Assembly: GCF_026340975.1 (NCBI RefSeq)
Contig: NZ_JAPEOS010000001.1
Location: forward strand, 4,869,001 to 4,933,000
Direction of reading: 5' to 3'
Source of the DNA: Streptomyces sp. NBC_01214
GTDB taxonomy: Bacteria; Actinomycetota; Actinomycetes; Streptomycetales; Streptomycetaceae
DNA length: 64,000 nucleotides
Of the stretch, positions 42,557 to 51,883 are shown piece after piece (within the stretch, counting starts at the first letter, position 1; the number at the start of each line of letters is the position of its first letter). The notes beneath the pieces were generated by a model. The model did no database searches. It was given only the letters and a program-made list of their open reading frames with translations, and was not told the DNA's origin. Made by a program: the position numbers and the translations under genes.

Positions 42557-42909
42557 CCCGTGTCCCGCCCATCCTGCCGCCCGACCAGGGCCTCCTGTTC
42601 CTGTGCCGCGACAAGTTCACCGAACCCTTCGCCGGCGACCTGCCCCGCGCCCAGGCGGACTTCATGGCCGACGCCCAGGTCCCCTCGGGTGTCGACGCAC
42701 TGTCCGGCACCGTGTCCCAGCCCGCCTGGCGGACCAAGCCGGCCTGATAGCTGATCGCCACCGACGACCGCATGATCCCGCCGCCGGCGCAGCACGCGAT
42801 GTCCGAGCGGATCGGCGCCCAGACCGTCGAGGTGGCCGGCAGCCACTCCATCTACGTCTCGCAGCCCGATGCTGTCGCTGACCTGATCCGGCAGGCAGCG
42901 AGCGGCTGA
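42557..42909 (+). pseudogene. alpha/beta-hydrolase (esterase) remnant with tandem stops
   Basis: The frame reads QGLLFLCRDKFTEPFAGDLP, RAQADFMADAQVPSGVDALS and QPAWRTKPA. It then meets TGA TAG, and continues LIATDDRMIPPPAQHAMSER, VEVAGSHSIYVSQPDAVADL to the stop at 42907-42909. Intact homologues have WY or SWY at the stop position. The N-terminal half with the nucleophile is missing. Confidence 0.6.
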
Positions 42910-43035
42910 ACCCGGCGCGACACCGACCGCGCCGACGCCCGCAGATCGACCTGACATCGCCGCTCGGCGGGCGTCGAGCATCGCGCTGATCATGCGAACG
43001 GCTCGCCACGGCCACAGACGGTCACGTGCCGAGGG

Positions 43036-43251
43036 TCAGGTACTGCGTTGCGTCTGCTCGTCCGGGGGCAGCAAGTCCTTGGCCCTGCGTTCCATGAGGA
43101 CTGGCAGGTAGGTGCGGACACGCGCGTACTTCAGCTCGTCGTACGCCGTCTGTACTGAGTTCTGTACGAGGTCGGCTTCGAGTCGAGGGTGCGCCTTCAT
43201 CAGCCGCTCAGCCACATGGCGGATGGCAAGGGCATCCTCCGATTCTGCCAT
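43036..43251 (-). CDS. small three-helix protein, 71 aa
   Basis: ATG at 43251 with GAGG seven bases upstream. MAESEDALAIRHVAERLMKA and LVQNSVQTAYDELKYARVRT form two long helices, followed by TYLPVLMERRAKDLL. Such three-helix dimerisation-like proteins (DUF3562-type) are frequent and uncharacterised in Streptomyces. Cytosolic. Confidence 0.5.
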   Translation of the reverse strand: MAESEDALAIRHVAERLMKAHPRLEADLVQNSVQTAYDELKYARVRTYLPVLMERRAKDLLPPDEQTQRST

Positions 43252-44366
43252 TTTGCACCTCAGATTTCCTTCGAGGACGGCGTCTCCTCAGTCTCCCGGA
43301 GCGGCCCACAGCGGGGAAGACGATCTTTCGCCGCTTCGTGCGACCGCTGACCGTACTCACCGGCCGGAACCTGCCGCACTCCCTTTGGTATCCGCTCATG
43401 GTGGGCCGGCCGTCCGAGCCGGCTCGCGTCGCCGGCCGCCTGCGCGCCCGCACCGCCGGCGATGGACCGAACGAGGTCAAGCCGCCCTCGCCCAAGAGCG
43501 GGTCCGGTGGTGGAAAGTGACGGACGAGGAGACCCGACACCTGAGGGACTCAGCGTGGGAGTTCATCCTCACCCCCAGCGTCTGGAGCACCTCGGCCGGC
43601 TCGCAGACAAGCGCTTGTGTGCGCTACAGCCGTCGCGACGATCGCCTTTGGCGCGCGGATCGGGGACCGGACCGGAGCGGGGCCGGTGCGCGGCATGGCA
43701 CATCCCGTCTGCCGGGCGGGGTGTCAGGGTGGGTGCGGCTCAGTTCGCCGTCGCCGGTCGGCATGGACAGGCTCCGGGCGCCAGGCTGCCTCGCGGCCGT
43801 GGTCAGAGACGTTACTCGGCGAGCGGGGTGGGGGCCTGCTGCTGAACGCCCGCTCCTGGCTGCTCCTGGTGGCCCACGTCCAGAAGATGGCCGAAGGCGG
43901 CTGAGCGGGCGCCGGACAGCTGGCACACCTGGCCGAGGACGATTTCTGACGCGCGGGTTCGCCCTCGGAGCTCGTTCGCCGCATGGTGCCACCCACCCGC
44001 CAGGTCCTGACCGCCGCGTCGGAGGCTCCGCTCGTGGTCGGGCCACGGGTCCTACCGGCGGCTACTCGCTCCTGCTCTACCACGGCCTCGGCCGCGGTCC
44101 GTGGCTCCCGGGAGCAGGCTGCCCCCGGCAAGGGTGGCGGGGCACGGGAGGTGACGTTGCGTTGGGCGGGGGAGAGAAGGGACCGGCAGTCGGCGTTCGA
44201 CGTTCAGCGTGCAGCGTTCGGCCGGTGGTCGCCCGGGCGGGTCCGGGAGGGGTGTGGTGTGGCCGTGATGACGGGCAGGCAGCGCTGTGTGTGTGGGGCG
44301 GCACCTTGGCGCGGTCGGTCCTCGCGGTGTGCGGCTGGGGTGCGGACTGGGCCGGGCGTCTGCGGG
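43252..44366. other. gene-poor stretch with a decayed plus-strand ORF
   Basis: At 43440-43905 plus-strand pieces in different frames, such as QERVRWWKVTDEETRHLRDS and LLNARSWLLLVAHVQKMAEG, look like one lost gene of unknown family. The rest (43906-44366) shows only GC-rich non-coding sequence. Confidence 0.3.
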
Positions 44367-45842
44367 TCACTTGCTGAAGGCGTCCGCTTCCCCCGGCTCC
44401 GTTTCTAGTGCTTGGCGATCGAACCTGAGCATGGCGGCGAAGAACAGACCGCCTAGGAGCAGGAGGCCCCCCACGATCACGACGGAGACCAGCGCCTCTT
44501 TCGGCGCGACCAATACGAATACGGCGATGAGTGTCCATACCAGGGCGCAGATTGCGACGGGCAGTTCGAAGCGTCCGAGGTTGAAGGCGCCCTTCTGGCG
44601 GCTGAGGCGTCCGCGTACTGCCAGGTAGAGCACGATGGTCGTGCCGTAGGTGAGTGCGGGGAGGATGGTCGAGGCTGTGATCAGCTCCAGCAGCGCGGCG
44701 CCGGGCAGCGCGACCATGAGGACGACGCCCAGGGCGAACACCAGCACGGTCGCCGGGATCGGCGTCCTCGTGCGGGGGTTGACCCGCCGCATCAGGCGGT
44801 GGGCGGGGAAGCGCCCGTCGCGCGACATCGCAAAGACGAGGCGCGAGCACGCGACCATCACCACGATCCCGGCGCCGAAGAACGCGATGGTGATCGCGAC
44901 CAACAGCGTCTTCTCCATCACCGGACCGAGCTGGTCACGCATGATCGCCGCGACGGGTGAGCTGTTGTGGCTGATGCGGGGGATGTCGTCGATCGCGATG
45001 GTGAGCGTGATCAGGAACAGCATGCCCAGGACGCCGGCCGCCACGACCGATCCCACGATCGCGCGGGGAACGGTGTGGAACGGATCCTTGGCCTCTTCGG
45101 CCAGGTTCGCCGCCGAGTCGAAGCCGACGAGTGTCGCAAGTCCCATGATCATCGCAAGCATCACCCCACCGCCGACCGCGAAGTAGTCGGGGGCGTTCTC
45201 GACGACACCGCGCGAGGTGAGGTTGCTGGCCGAGCCGTTGCCGGTCACCGCGACGGCGATGGCGAGCGCGATCGCCACCACCACGACGAGCGCCAGTTCG
45301 AGCCCCACCGCGACTGTGTTGATCAGGCTGACGATGCGCGTGGAGGCCACGGCCAGCACGGTTTGGATGAGCAGCACCACGAGTGTGATCAGGCGTGCGG
45401 TGTCCTCGTTCGGCGCGATGCCGGCGAGCGGCATGAACGCCTGGCTCGCCAGCGCGTTGTCGACCGCCACCACGCCGATCGCCAGGTAGCAGAAGGTCAG
45501 CCAGCCGAACCACCAGCCGATCTTCGGGCTGGCCAGCCGCGAGGCCCATTGGTACGAGGAGCCGCTGAGCGGGATGCGCGCCGCGAACTGCGCGACCACC
45601 AGCGCCACCAGGGTCTGTCCCACCGCCGCGACGATCCACAGCCAGATGCCGACGGGCCCAGCGGTCAGCAGTACTTCGTCGTAGGTCGCGAAGATGCCGA
45701 CGGCCACCGAGATGAACGCGAACGAGATTGCGAACACCTGAAAGGGGCCGAGGGTGCGTTTCAGCTCCTGCCGGTAGCCTCCGGCCTCGACGGACCCCGC
45801 TTCGCCCCGGGCATCGGACGAAGACTCAGCCACCGCGGCCAC
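44367..45842 (-). CDS. APC-superfamily amino-acid/polyamine permease
   Basis: 491 residues, GTG start at 45842 preceded by AAAGGTGAG. Twelve hydrophobic segments, including FQVFAISFAFISVAVGIFAT (TM1) and LMVALPGAALLELITASTIL. The APC consensus segment after TM1 is AVGIFATYDEVLLTAGPVGI, and the loop PLSGSSYQWASRLASPKIGW matches the amino-acid permease signature. It imports or exchanges an amino acid or amine across the cytoplasmic membrane. No linked catabolic gene indicates the substrate. Confidence 0.88.
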   Translation of the reverse strand: MAAVAESSSDARGEAGSVEAGGYRQELKRTLGPFQVFAISFAFISVAVGIFATYDEVLLTAGPVGIWLWIVAAVGQTLVALVVAQFAARIPLSGSSYQWASRLASPKIGWWFGWLTFCYLAIGVVAVDNALASQAFMPLAGIAPNEDTARLITLVVLLIQTVLAVASTRIVSLINTVAVGLELALVVVVAIALAIAVAVTGNGSASNLTSRGVVENAPDYFAVGGGVMLAMIMGLATLVGFDSAANLAEEAKDPFHTVPRAIVGSVVAAGVLGMLFLITLTIAIDDIPRISHNSSPVAAIMRDQLGPVMEKTLLVAITIAFFGAGIVVMVACSRLVFAMSRDGRFPAHRLMRRVNPRTRTPIPATVLVFALGVVLMVALPGAALLELITASTILPALTYGTTIVLYLAVRGRLSRQKGAFNLGRFELPVAICALVWTLIAVFVLVAPKEALVSVVIVGGLLLLGGLFFAAMLRFDRQALETEPGEADAFSK

Positions 45843-46106
45843 CTCACCTTTCAGGGACTCCTCCGGGGCCGCGGCACAGGGCAGGAAGGGCCCGACCAGA
45901 ACCCATTTTCACCGCCTTCGGCGTGTATGTGTCGTTCGACGCGCGAGGCTGGCCCGTACGGGTGTCAGCCGTCTTCCGCTACGCCGAGGCCGCCGTCTGG
46001 CGCTGCCGCGTGTCCACTTCACGGCTCTACCGGTCGGCAACCAGAGACATCGAGATGTCGAACCACACCGACAAAGACCCGCGGAGGTGGGGCATAGAGT
46101 CGAGGG

Positions 46107-46688
46107 ATGCGTGGACAGGGGCGGGCGAAGCAGATCGGTGCGGTGGCGGTGGCGGGGGTGGGCGCCCTGACGCTGGCGTGGGTGTTGGTGGGGTGCGACT
46201 CGGTCATGGAGGCGATCGGCGAATCGCCGCCGACGGGTAGGGCGGAGCCCTGCCCGGAGGGCGGGGTGCGGCTGGCCGAGGGCGACGGGAACGCGGCAAT
46301 GGGGCTGCGGGTGGTCGACTTCCAGCTGGTCAACTGTGGTTCGGCGGCGTACCGGCTGGAGGGCTACCCGGAGGTCCGGCTGCTGGACGGGGAGGACCGG
46401 CCCCTCCAGGTGGACGTCGGGCACGGGGCGAACGGCGTGACCTCGTTCCCCGCGGACGGAGACGCGCCACCGCGGCCGGTGACGCTCCAGCCGGGCCAGG
46501 CCACCACGACGGCGCTGATGTGGCGCAACCTGGTCACCGACTCGACCGTGCCCGCCGCTGAGGGGTGGGTACTGGAGCTCGTCCCCAAGCCGGGCGCGCC
46601 CCGGCTGACGCTGCGGCTGAGCGCGCCCGTGGACCTGGGCGACACCGGCAAGCTAGGACTGAGCGCCTGGTCGGCGCTCGCACGCTGA
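46107..46688 (+). CDS. DUF4232-like lipoprotein
   Basis: 193 residues. The N-terminus is basic (MRGQGRAKQ) with a hydrophobic stretch and a lipobox-like LVGC at Cys30, so it should be a membrane-anchored exported lipoprotein. The mature part contains LRVVDFQLVNCGSAAYRLEG and GYPEVRLLDGEDRPL, typical of the beta-sandwich DUF4232 family of actinobacterial cell-surface proteins. Function unknown. Confidence 0.8.
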   Translation: MRGQGRAKQIGAVAVAGVGALTLAWVLVGCDSVMEAIGESPPTGRAEPCPEGGVRLAEGDGNAAMGLRVVDFQLVNCGSAAYRLEGYPEVRLLDGEDRPLQVDVGHGANGVTSFPADGDAPPRPVTLQPGQATTTALMWRNLVTDSTVPAAEGWVLELVPKPGAPRLTLRLSAPVDLGDTGKLGLSAWSALAR

Positions 46689-46720
46689 CCGCCGGCCGGG
46701 ATGTCAGGCTGCCGTCGTCC

Positions 46721-46748
46721 GGAAGCCGGAAGCCGGAAGCCGGAAGCC
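46721..46748. repeat. 7-bp tandem repeat (GGAAGCC), 4 copies
   Basis: Four exact copies of GGAAGCC in the short gap between the convergent lipoprotein and GNAT genes. Confidence 0.8.
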
Positions 46749-46888
46749 GGGTGCGGGAGCGGGAGCGGAAGCCGGGGGCGGCAGCAGCCCCTGCGCCAGC
46801 TCGCTCTCGTGCTCTGACCGGACGGGTACGCCAGCTTCCGGGCAGCCCTGCGATCGTGTCCGAGTCCCATGCCCCCGAAGTCGGCTGA

Positions 46889-47344
46889 TCAGGGCAGAGT
46901 CCGCCGTAGCACGATCTCGCCCTCGTCGATCTCCCCGGTCTCTTCGAAACCGGCCGCGCGGTAGAAGCTCCGCGCCCGGATGTTCTCCGGCTCGACGCTC
47001 AGTTGGACCACATCGACCCGTCGTTCGCGCGCGATCCAATCGAGCGAGGCTTCCAGTGCCCGCCGCCCGATCCCTTGGCCTTGGGCACCGTGGTCAACCA
47101 TGAAGCGCACGATGCTGTGACCATCGCTCGGCCGCTCCTCGTCGATCGGGTGGAAGAGTACGAACCCGACCGGCTCGTCCCGGTGGTAGACGACCTTGGC
47201 CTCGGCGTCCGGGTAGACGTAGGCAAGAGCCAGGGAGTCGACGTTCGGGGCGACGTAACCCTCCTGATCCGGACGGACCTTGAGGGCGAGGCACGCCTTG
47301 TAGTTCTCCGGAGTCACCGGGCGTAGTTCCACGACGTCGGCCAT
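46889..47344 (-). CDS. GNAT acetyltransferase, diamine/spermidine-type
   Basis: 151 residues from the ATG at 47344. Motif order: ELRPVTPENYKACLALKVRP, VVYHRDEPVGFVLFHPID, then the acetyl-CoA loop RFMVDHGAQGQGIGRRALEA and the C-terminal QLSVEPENIRARSFYRAAGF. The N-terminal VxPxNYxxCLxLKV(R)PxQExYVAxNxxSLA order is that of BltD-like diamine acetyltransferases. It would acetylate a polyamine or related amine with acetyl-CoA in the cytosol. Confidence 0.82.
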   Translation of the reverse strand: MADVVELRPVTPENYKACLALKVRPDQEGYVAPNVDSLALAYVYPDAEAKVVYHRDEPVGFVLFHPIDEERPSDGHSIVRFMVDHGAQGQGIGRRALEASLDWIARERRVDVVQLSVEPENIRARSFYRAAGFEETGEIDEGEIVLRRTLP

Positions 47345-48085
47345 TGTCTCGGTCCACTTCCAGGAGGCTCGTGCCCACACGGGGGCGCGTACGGGAACGT
47401 CGGTGATCACGGCCACTCCTCGATCCATGACCCTGCGACATCACAAGATCCCCGACAGAGCCAGGGTTGCATGACCGTCGGCGGTGTGACGTTGGTCCGG
47501 CCCCCCAGGACCTGCGTGGACGACCACATGTTTACCGCCTCAGGGGCTGCCGGGGACTTTCCGGTTGCAGCTGTTCACCGCACCAGAGCTGCGCGCGGTC
47601 GACGGGACCATCCCGCGGCGTCCCGGAGGCGTCCCGGGGGTCGGCGAGCACCTGGCGGCGGCCGGCCCGGGCATCCCTTCGGCAGTGTGCGGTTCGCCTC
47701 GGCGTGGGCGTGGGGGACGTGCCGCGATGCGGGGGAGGGGCCGGCTGCGGCGGTGGGCTCCTTCCTGGAGAAGGGGTGCCGGCTCAGGAGGCACCCTGGC
47801 TGCTGCTGCTGCTGCTGCTGCCGGTCGCGGGAGCCGTGACCGCCCACGCGTGGACGGGGGACGCGGCATGCCCGGTGGCGGGCAGCCACGCGACGTACGC
47901 CGCGGCGGTGGAGCAACGCAGGCCTCGTAGGAGATGCCGCGCAGGGCGGCGACCGGGGCCCTGCGGCCGCGCTGGCTGATGACGGTGCCGTCGGCGGCGA
48001 CAGGTAAGTGAAGGCTTCTTCCTGCCGCTTGCCCTCGTGTCGCTGATCCGCAGCGGCGCCGCGATGCCCGCAGCGCCGCGCACCA
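47345..48085. other. gene-free boundary stretch with CTG repeat
   Basis: No supportable gene. About seven GCT/CTG triplets occur at 47799-47821. A plus-strand frame across them (PVAGAVTAHAWTGDAACPVA) has no start signal or motif. This appears to be the left edge of the phenazine cluster. Confidence 0.4.
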
Positions 48086-49099
48086 TCAGTGTCCGTGATG
48101 GTATGACGGCGTCCCGGACGTGATCGTTCCCACCGCCTTGAGGGTCCGCAGGACAGGGGCCGTCTCCAGAGTGCGGATCGCCGTCACCGTGCCCAGACCG
48201 TGGGTGAGGTAGCGGTACAAGGCCGAGGTGTCCTCGCACAGGGCGTGAGCCACGAGGTTGGTGGGGCCGGTCGTATGGGCCACGAAGGCGAGTTCGTCAT
48301 GGCGGGCCAATGTCGTGGCCACCTCGTCGAGATGCGCCGGGGCGACCGCCATCCACAGCAGGACCTTGGTGCTGCCCCCCAGAAGCGCGGGGTCGAGCTC
48401 CACGTCGAAGAAGATCGCTCCACATTCGCGCAGGCCGTCCAGCCGGCGCGACACCGTCGCCGGCGACCAGCCCGTGGTGGCCGCGAGGTCACCGACACTG
48501 GTGCGGCCGTCTCGTCGCAGGGCGTCCATCAGGGCGTGGTCTGCGGGTGAGAGCCGCACTGGCCGGTGCTCCGCCGGGGACGGGGAGCCGATGCATCCCG
48601 TGGGTCTCGTGCCTCTCAGCAGGCGTTGCTGTCGCGGTGTGAGGGCGTTGGCGCTCATGCGCCACGGCGTGCGCCAACCGATGTAGGCGTGCAGCAGTTG
48701 ATGCGCGGAGACGGCGGTGAGCCCGACGCTGGGCGGGAGCTCGCGCAGGAGCAGGGTATGGCCGTGTGCCGTGCCCAGGGGTGTTTCGAGTACCGCGACG
48801 ACTTCGGTGCCGCCACCGGTCAGGTAGACCCACGAGGTGTCCTCGCGTCGAACCAGGGCGCGGGCGAGATCGAGTGCCGTCTCGGGGGCCGCGGTCAGGC
48901 GGAGCAGCCACTGTTCGTGGCCGGTCAGATGGGGGTCGGGCAGTCCGACGACGCGGAACGCGGCGTGTTCGCGCAGTCTCTCGTAGCGGCGGGAGATCGT
49001 CTGCGGGGACACGGTCAGCACGTTCGCTATGTGCGTGAAAGAGGCACGTCCGTCGATGTGCAGCGCATGGATCAAGGCGCGATCGAGGTCGTCGAGCAT
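48086..49099 (-). CDS. double-module Lrp/AsnC-family regulator (A)
   Basis: 337 residues from the ATG at 49099 (GAAGGA upstream). It is made of two Lrp/AsnC units in tandem. Unit 1 has the helix-turn-helix FTHIANVLTVSPQTISRRYE and a ligand (RAM-like) domain. Unit 2 has VGDLAATTGWSPATVSRRLD and a second domain with DELAFVAHTTGPTNLVAHAL. Lrp-type proteins sense amino acids or related metabolites and can activate or repress. It is paralogous to the protein at 54842-55861 and brackets the accessory phenazine genes together with it. Confidence 0.88.
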   Translation of the reverse strand: MLDDLDRALIHALHIDGRASFTHIANVLTVSPQTISRRYERLREHAAFRVVGLPDPHLTGHEQWLLRLTAAPETALDLARALVRREDTSWVYLTGGGTEVVAVLETPLGTAHGHTLLLRELPPSVGLTAVSAHQLLHAYIGWRTPWRMSANALTPRQQRLLRGTRPTGCIGSPSPAEHRPVRLSPADHALMDALRRDGRTSVGDLAATTGWSPATVSRRLDGLRECGAIFFDVELDPALLGGSTKVLLWMAVAPAHLDEVATTLARHDELAFVAHTTGPTNLVAHALCEDTSALYRYLTHGLGTVTAIRTLETAPVLRTLKAVGTITSGTPSYHHGH

Positions 49100-49279
49100 T
49101 CGCACACCATCCTTCACGCACCACGTGGCAGGGCGCGGCAAGTCGCCGGTGGCGACGCCCGAACACGTCGGTGCTCCGCTCGGTCGTGATCCGGGCCGCC
49201 CGGCCGCCCGGAAGGCCGAGGGGGGAGTCCGCTCCCCCCTCGGCGGTGGCGGCGAGCGTTCGCAGCCACGGAGAACGGG

Positions 49280-50674
49280 TCAGTCCCTGATCACCGACTT
49301 GCAGCGCATCAGGAACTCGGCGAGATAGCCGTCGTGCGGCATGCCGGACTCCATCCAGTACGTTCGGTGGTCTCCCACGTACACGTTACTGATCGAGGGT
49401 TCTTCCAGCAGTCCGTCGACGAGCCGGTCGTCGTGTGTCATCGCCGTCAGGACGAGGCTGTTCCGCAGGGGCGCGAGGCCCGCTTCCCGCGTCCACGGAG
49501 CGACCCACACGCAGGGGAACGGGAGCTCGACGGAGGCCTGCGACGCATCGGGCCGGTCGAGTTGGTGGACCGCGGGCCGGAGGACGGCGCTGCCGTCGCC
49601 CAGTTCGTCGGCGATGCCGTCGCCGCCCAGCCATGCCTTCGCGCCTGCCGCCTTGTGCGACAGGTGCGCCTCGAAGGCCTTGGCCGTGGCGAGCGGCTGC
49701 ACGGGGCAAACCGCCCCGGGATCCTCGGGCGGCAGACTGGGTACCGAGGAGAGACGTTCGGCCAGCGCCTCGCAGAGCGGGGTCGGGTCGCCCTCCACGA
49801 ACACGGCGGTGGTGTTGACGCAACCGGTGCCGCCATGGCCGCTCACGGAGTCGACGATGGTGTCGAGGTTGTCCCGCCAGTCCACCTCCGCGGTCAGCAG
49901 GATCTTCGAGCGGCCCGGGCCCTGAGGGAGGATCGACGCGTCCGTGACGTACTTGCGCACCACGTCCTCGCCCCCGTAGACCATGCCCAGATCGGCGCCG
50001 CGCAGTAGGGCCTCCGCGGTGGCGTGGTCGGTCGGCAGCAGCACCACGTGGTCGTCGCCGAAGCCGGCGCCGCGCAGTGCCGTGATCAGCCGGTGCGGGG
50101 TGAAGGGCTCGCGCCGGGAGGGGCGGACCGCGACGCGGTAGCCCAGCGCGAGCGCCTCCGGCCAGAGGCTGTGCGGGCCGGGGTGGTTGCCGGCAGCGTG
50201 CACGGCGAAGACGCTGCCGCGCCGGGCCCATACCGCACGGCCCGTACGGGTCAGCGGGTCGTCCCAGCGCGTCACCGATCCGGCCGGCCTGGCGTGCTCC
50301 ACGCTGTAGTGGACCTTCCTCAGCCGGGCCGCGATCGCCCGGGTGGTGGCCCGCACCTCGGAAATCGGGATCCCGCCGACCCGGCTGACCCGGTACTCGT
50401 ACTCCGCGACCGACTGGCCGTCCAGGACGGCGGTCGAGAAGAGCTCGGCGGCACGGTCGATCATGCGGATCCGGTCGTCCAGTGCGGGACCGGAGGCGCG
50501 GTGCAGGGACTTCATCGTGCGCTCGACGAACAGCGGGGGCACCAGGCTCAGTTCGGCGACCTCCCCGCCCGCGACGTCGTGCACGGTCATCCGGTTGCGG
50601 GCCCTGTACGCGCCCTGCGCTCCCAGGGCGTCGAGTTGCAGGAGTTCGGTGCGGGGCCTGCGGGGCTCCGCCAT
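49280..50674 (-). CDS. LuxC-like acyl reductase (aldehyde-dehydrogenase fold)
   Basis: 464 residues from the ATG at 50674, which shares one base with the stop of the upstream gene (TGATG). The catalytic cysteine sits in GHGGTGCVNTTAVFVEG, as in LuxC and aldehyde dehydrogenases. The NAD(P)-binding part contains RRGSVFAVHAAGNHPGPHS and LGYRVAVRPSRREPF. LuxC-type enzymes reduce an enzyme-bound acyl thioester with NADPH to a free aldehyde. The partner LuxE-like ligase is translationally coupled. LuxD (transferase) is absent, which suits a free aromatic or heterocyclic acid rather than fatty acyl-ACP as substrate. Proposed role: reducing a phenazine carboxyl to a formyl group. Confidence 0.8.
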   Translation of the reverse strand: MAEPRRPRTELLQLDALGAQGAYRARNRMTVHDVAGGEVAELSLVPPLFVERTMKSLHRASGPALDDRIRMIDRAAELFSTAVLDGQSVAEYEYRVSRVGGIPISEVRATTRAIAARLRKVHYSVEHARPAGSVTRWDDPLTRTGRAVWARRGSVFAVHAAGNHPGPHSLWPEALALGYRVAVRPSRREPFTPHRLITALRGAGFGDDHVVLLPTDHATAEALLRGADLGMVYGGEDVVRKYVTDASILPQGPGRSKILLTAEVDWRDNLDTIVDSVSGHGGTGCVNTTAVFVEGDPTPLCEALAERLSSVPSLPPEDPGAVCPVQPLATAKAFEAHLSHKAAGAKAWLGGDGIADELGDGSAVLRPAVHQLDRPDASQASVELPFPCVWVAPWTREAGLAPLRNSLVLTAMTHDDRLVDGLLEEPSISNVYVGDHRTYWMESGMPHDGYLAEFLMRCKSVIRD

Positions 50675-51774
50675 CAGTAGACCCCCTCGATCACGGCCTC
50701 GTCCTCGAAGGTCTCGACCGGGGCGATGTCCGCCACCGCGTCCCCGATGTGGCCGGCGAGGGGCTCGATCCGGATCGCGGTGTCCCGCTCCAAGTTGTTG
50801 GGCAGGAAGAACGACTTGCTGACGTGGTGGACCAGGACGCGGCCGCGATCGCCGTACGCAACGGTCCCGAGCGTCACCGGATCGACGACGGAGAACGTCA
50901 CGTACGGGCTGTAGGCATCGAAGACACAGCCGGAGTCCTCCGGGAGGTCCGGGCGCTCGCCGGCGAAGCCGAGGATCATGGTGCTGCCGTAGTTGCCGCA
51001 CAGGACCGTCTTGGGGAAGACCTCGGTCTTGTAGAGGTGGCGTGAATCGGGATCCAGCTGGGTGCCACCCCAGCGGATGGCCCGTACCTTCTCGTCGACC
51101 AGTTCGGCCAGGTCTTCCCGGAGGGCGAGGCGTTCAAGGAGCGGGGGTGTGATGGTCAGGACGCCGATGTCCTGGGTACGCAGTACGAGCCCGGCCTGGT
51201 CGATGAGGTGTTCGGCGTAGGCGCCGGCGTCGGCGCCCCGTCCGCAGGCGATCAACTTCTTCACCCAGCGGGGGTCGAGGTCGACCGTGAAGCCGTGGCG
51301 CCCGTGGCTGGTCGCGGACCTGCGGAAGTACTCGCCCACGATGTGCGGGCCGGTCGGGACGAGTCCGAGCCAGTTCGCGCCGCCGGGGAAACCGTGGGCG
51401 TCGAGGTTGGCGTTGCTCCAGTGGAGCATGCGCTCCAGCCAGTCGCGGAGCAGGACGACCCGCTTGGGGGCTCCCGTGGTCCCACCGCTCTCGAAGACGC
51501 CGACGACGTCGGGGTGCCTGCCGTAGCCCCGGGGGATGAGGTCCTCGGCACGGACGTCGCGCAGTTCGGCCGACACGTTGGGGAAGAGCCTGAGGTCTTC
51601 GTGGGTGCGGACGTCGCTGCGGGGATCGAAGGGGAGGGTTCTGGCCCGTTCCAGCCAGAACGGGGAACCCGTGTCGGGGTGGAAGTGCCACTCCATGGCG
51701 GCCCGGATCAGCTCGTCCGGCTCGGGACGGACGGCGACGGGGAGGTCGAGGACTTCTGTGCTGGGGCGAGGCAC
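50674..51774 (-). CDS. LuxE-like acyl-adenylating ligase
   Basis: 366 residues. GTG at 51774 with AGGAG five bases upstream; translation probably couples to the reductase gene. The ATP-binding P-loop is ESGGTTGAPKRVVLL. Further landmarks are ANWLGLVPTGPHIVGEYFRR, CGNYGSTMILGFAGE and PYVTFSVVDPVTLGTVAYGD. LuxE activates a carboxylic acid as acyl-AMP and carries it on a C-terminal Cys; here the C-terminus (VETFEDEAVIEGVY) has no Cys, so the acyl group is perhaps handed directly to the reductase Cys. In this cluster the acid would be a phenazine carboxylate. Confidence 0.78.
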   Translation of the reverse strand: MPRPSTEVLDLPVAVRPEPDELIRAAMEWHFHPDTGSPFWLERARTLPFDPRSDVRTHEDLRLFPNVSAELRDVRAEDLIPRGYGRHPDVVGVFESGGTTGAPKRVVLLRDWLERMLHWSNANLDAHGFPGGANWLGLVPTGPHIVGEYFRRSATSHGRHGFTVDLDPRWVKKLIACGRGADAGAYAEHLIDQAGLVLRTQDIGVLTITPPLLERLALREDLAELVDEKVRAIRWGGTQLDPDSRHLYKTEVFPKTVLCGNYGSTMILGFAGERPDLPEDSGCVFDAYSPYVTFSVVDPVTLGTVAYGDRGRVLVHHVSKSFFLPNNLERDTAIRIEPLAGHIGDAVADIAPVETFEDEAVIEGVY

Positions 51775-51883
51775 GGGCACTCCTTCTCGGCGTATGAGGT
51801 GAGGGCGGGGCGGCCGGGCGGCGGGTGCGGAACCTCCGCCGGCCCGCCGCCGTGGTGTACGAAGCGCGGAGCTGGGGACGGAG

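Noticed and set aside
50675..51001. Upstream extension of the LuxC-like frame
   Set aside because: It runs antiparallel in frame within the LuxE-like gene with no homology; the TGATG junction at 50674 marks the start.
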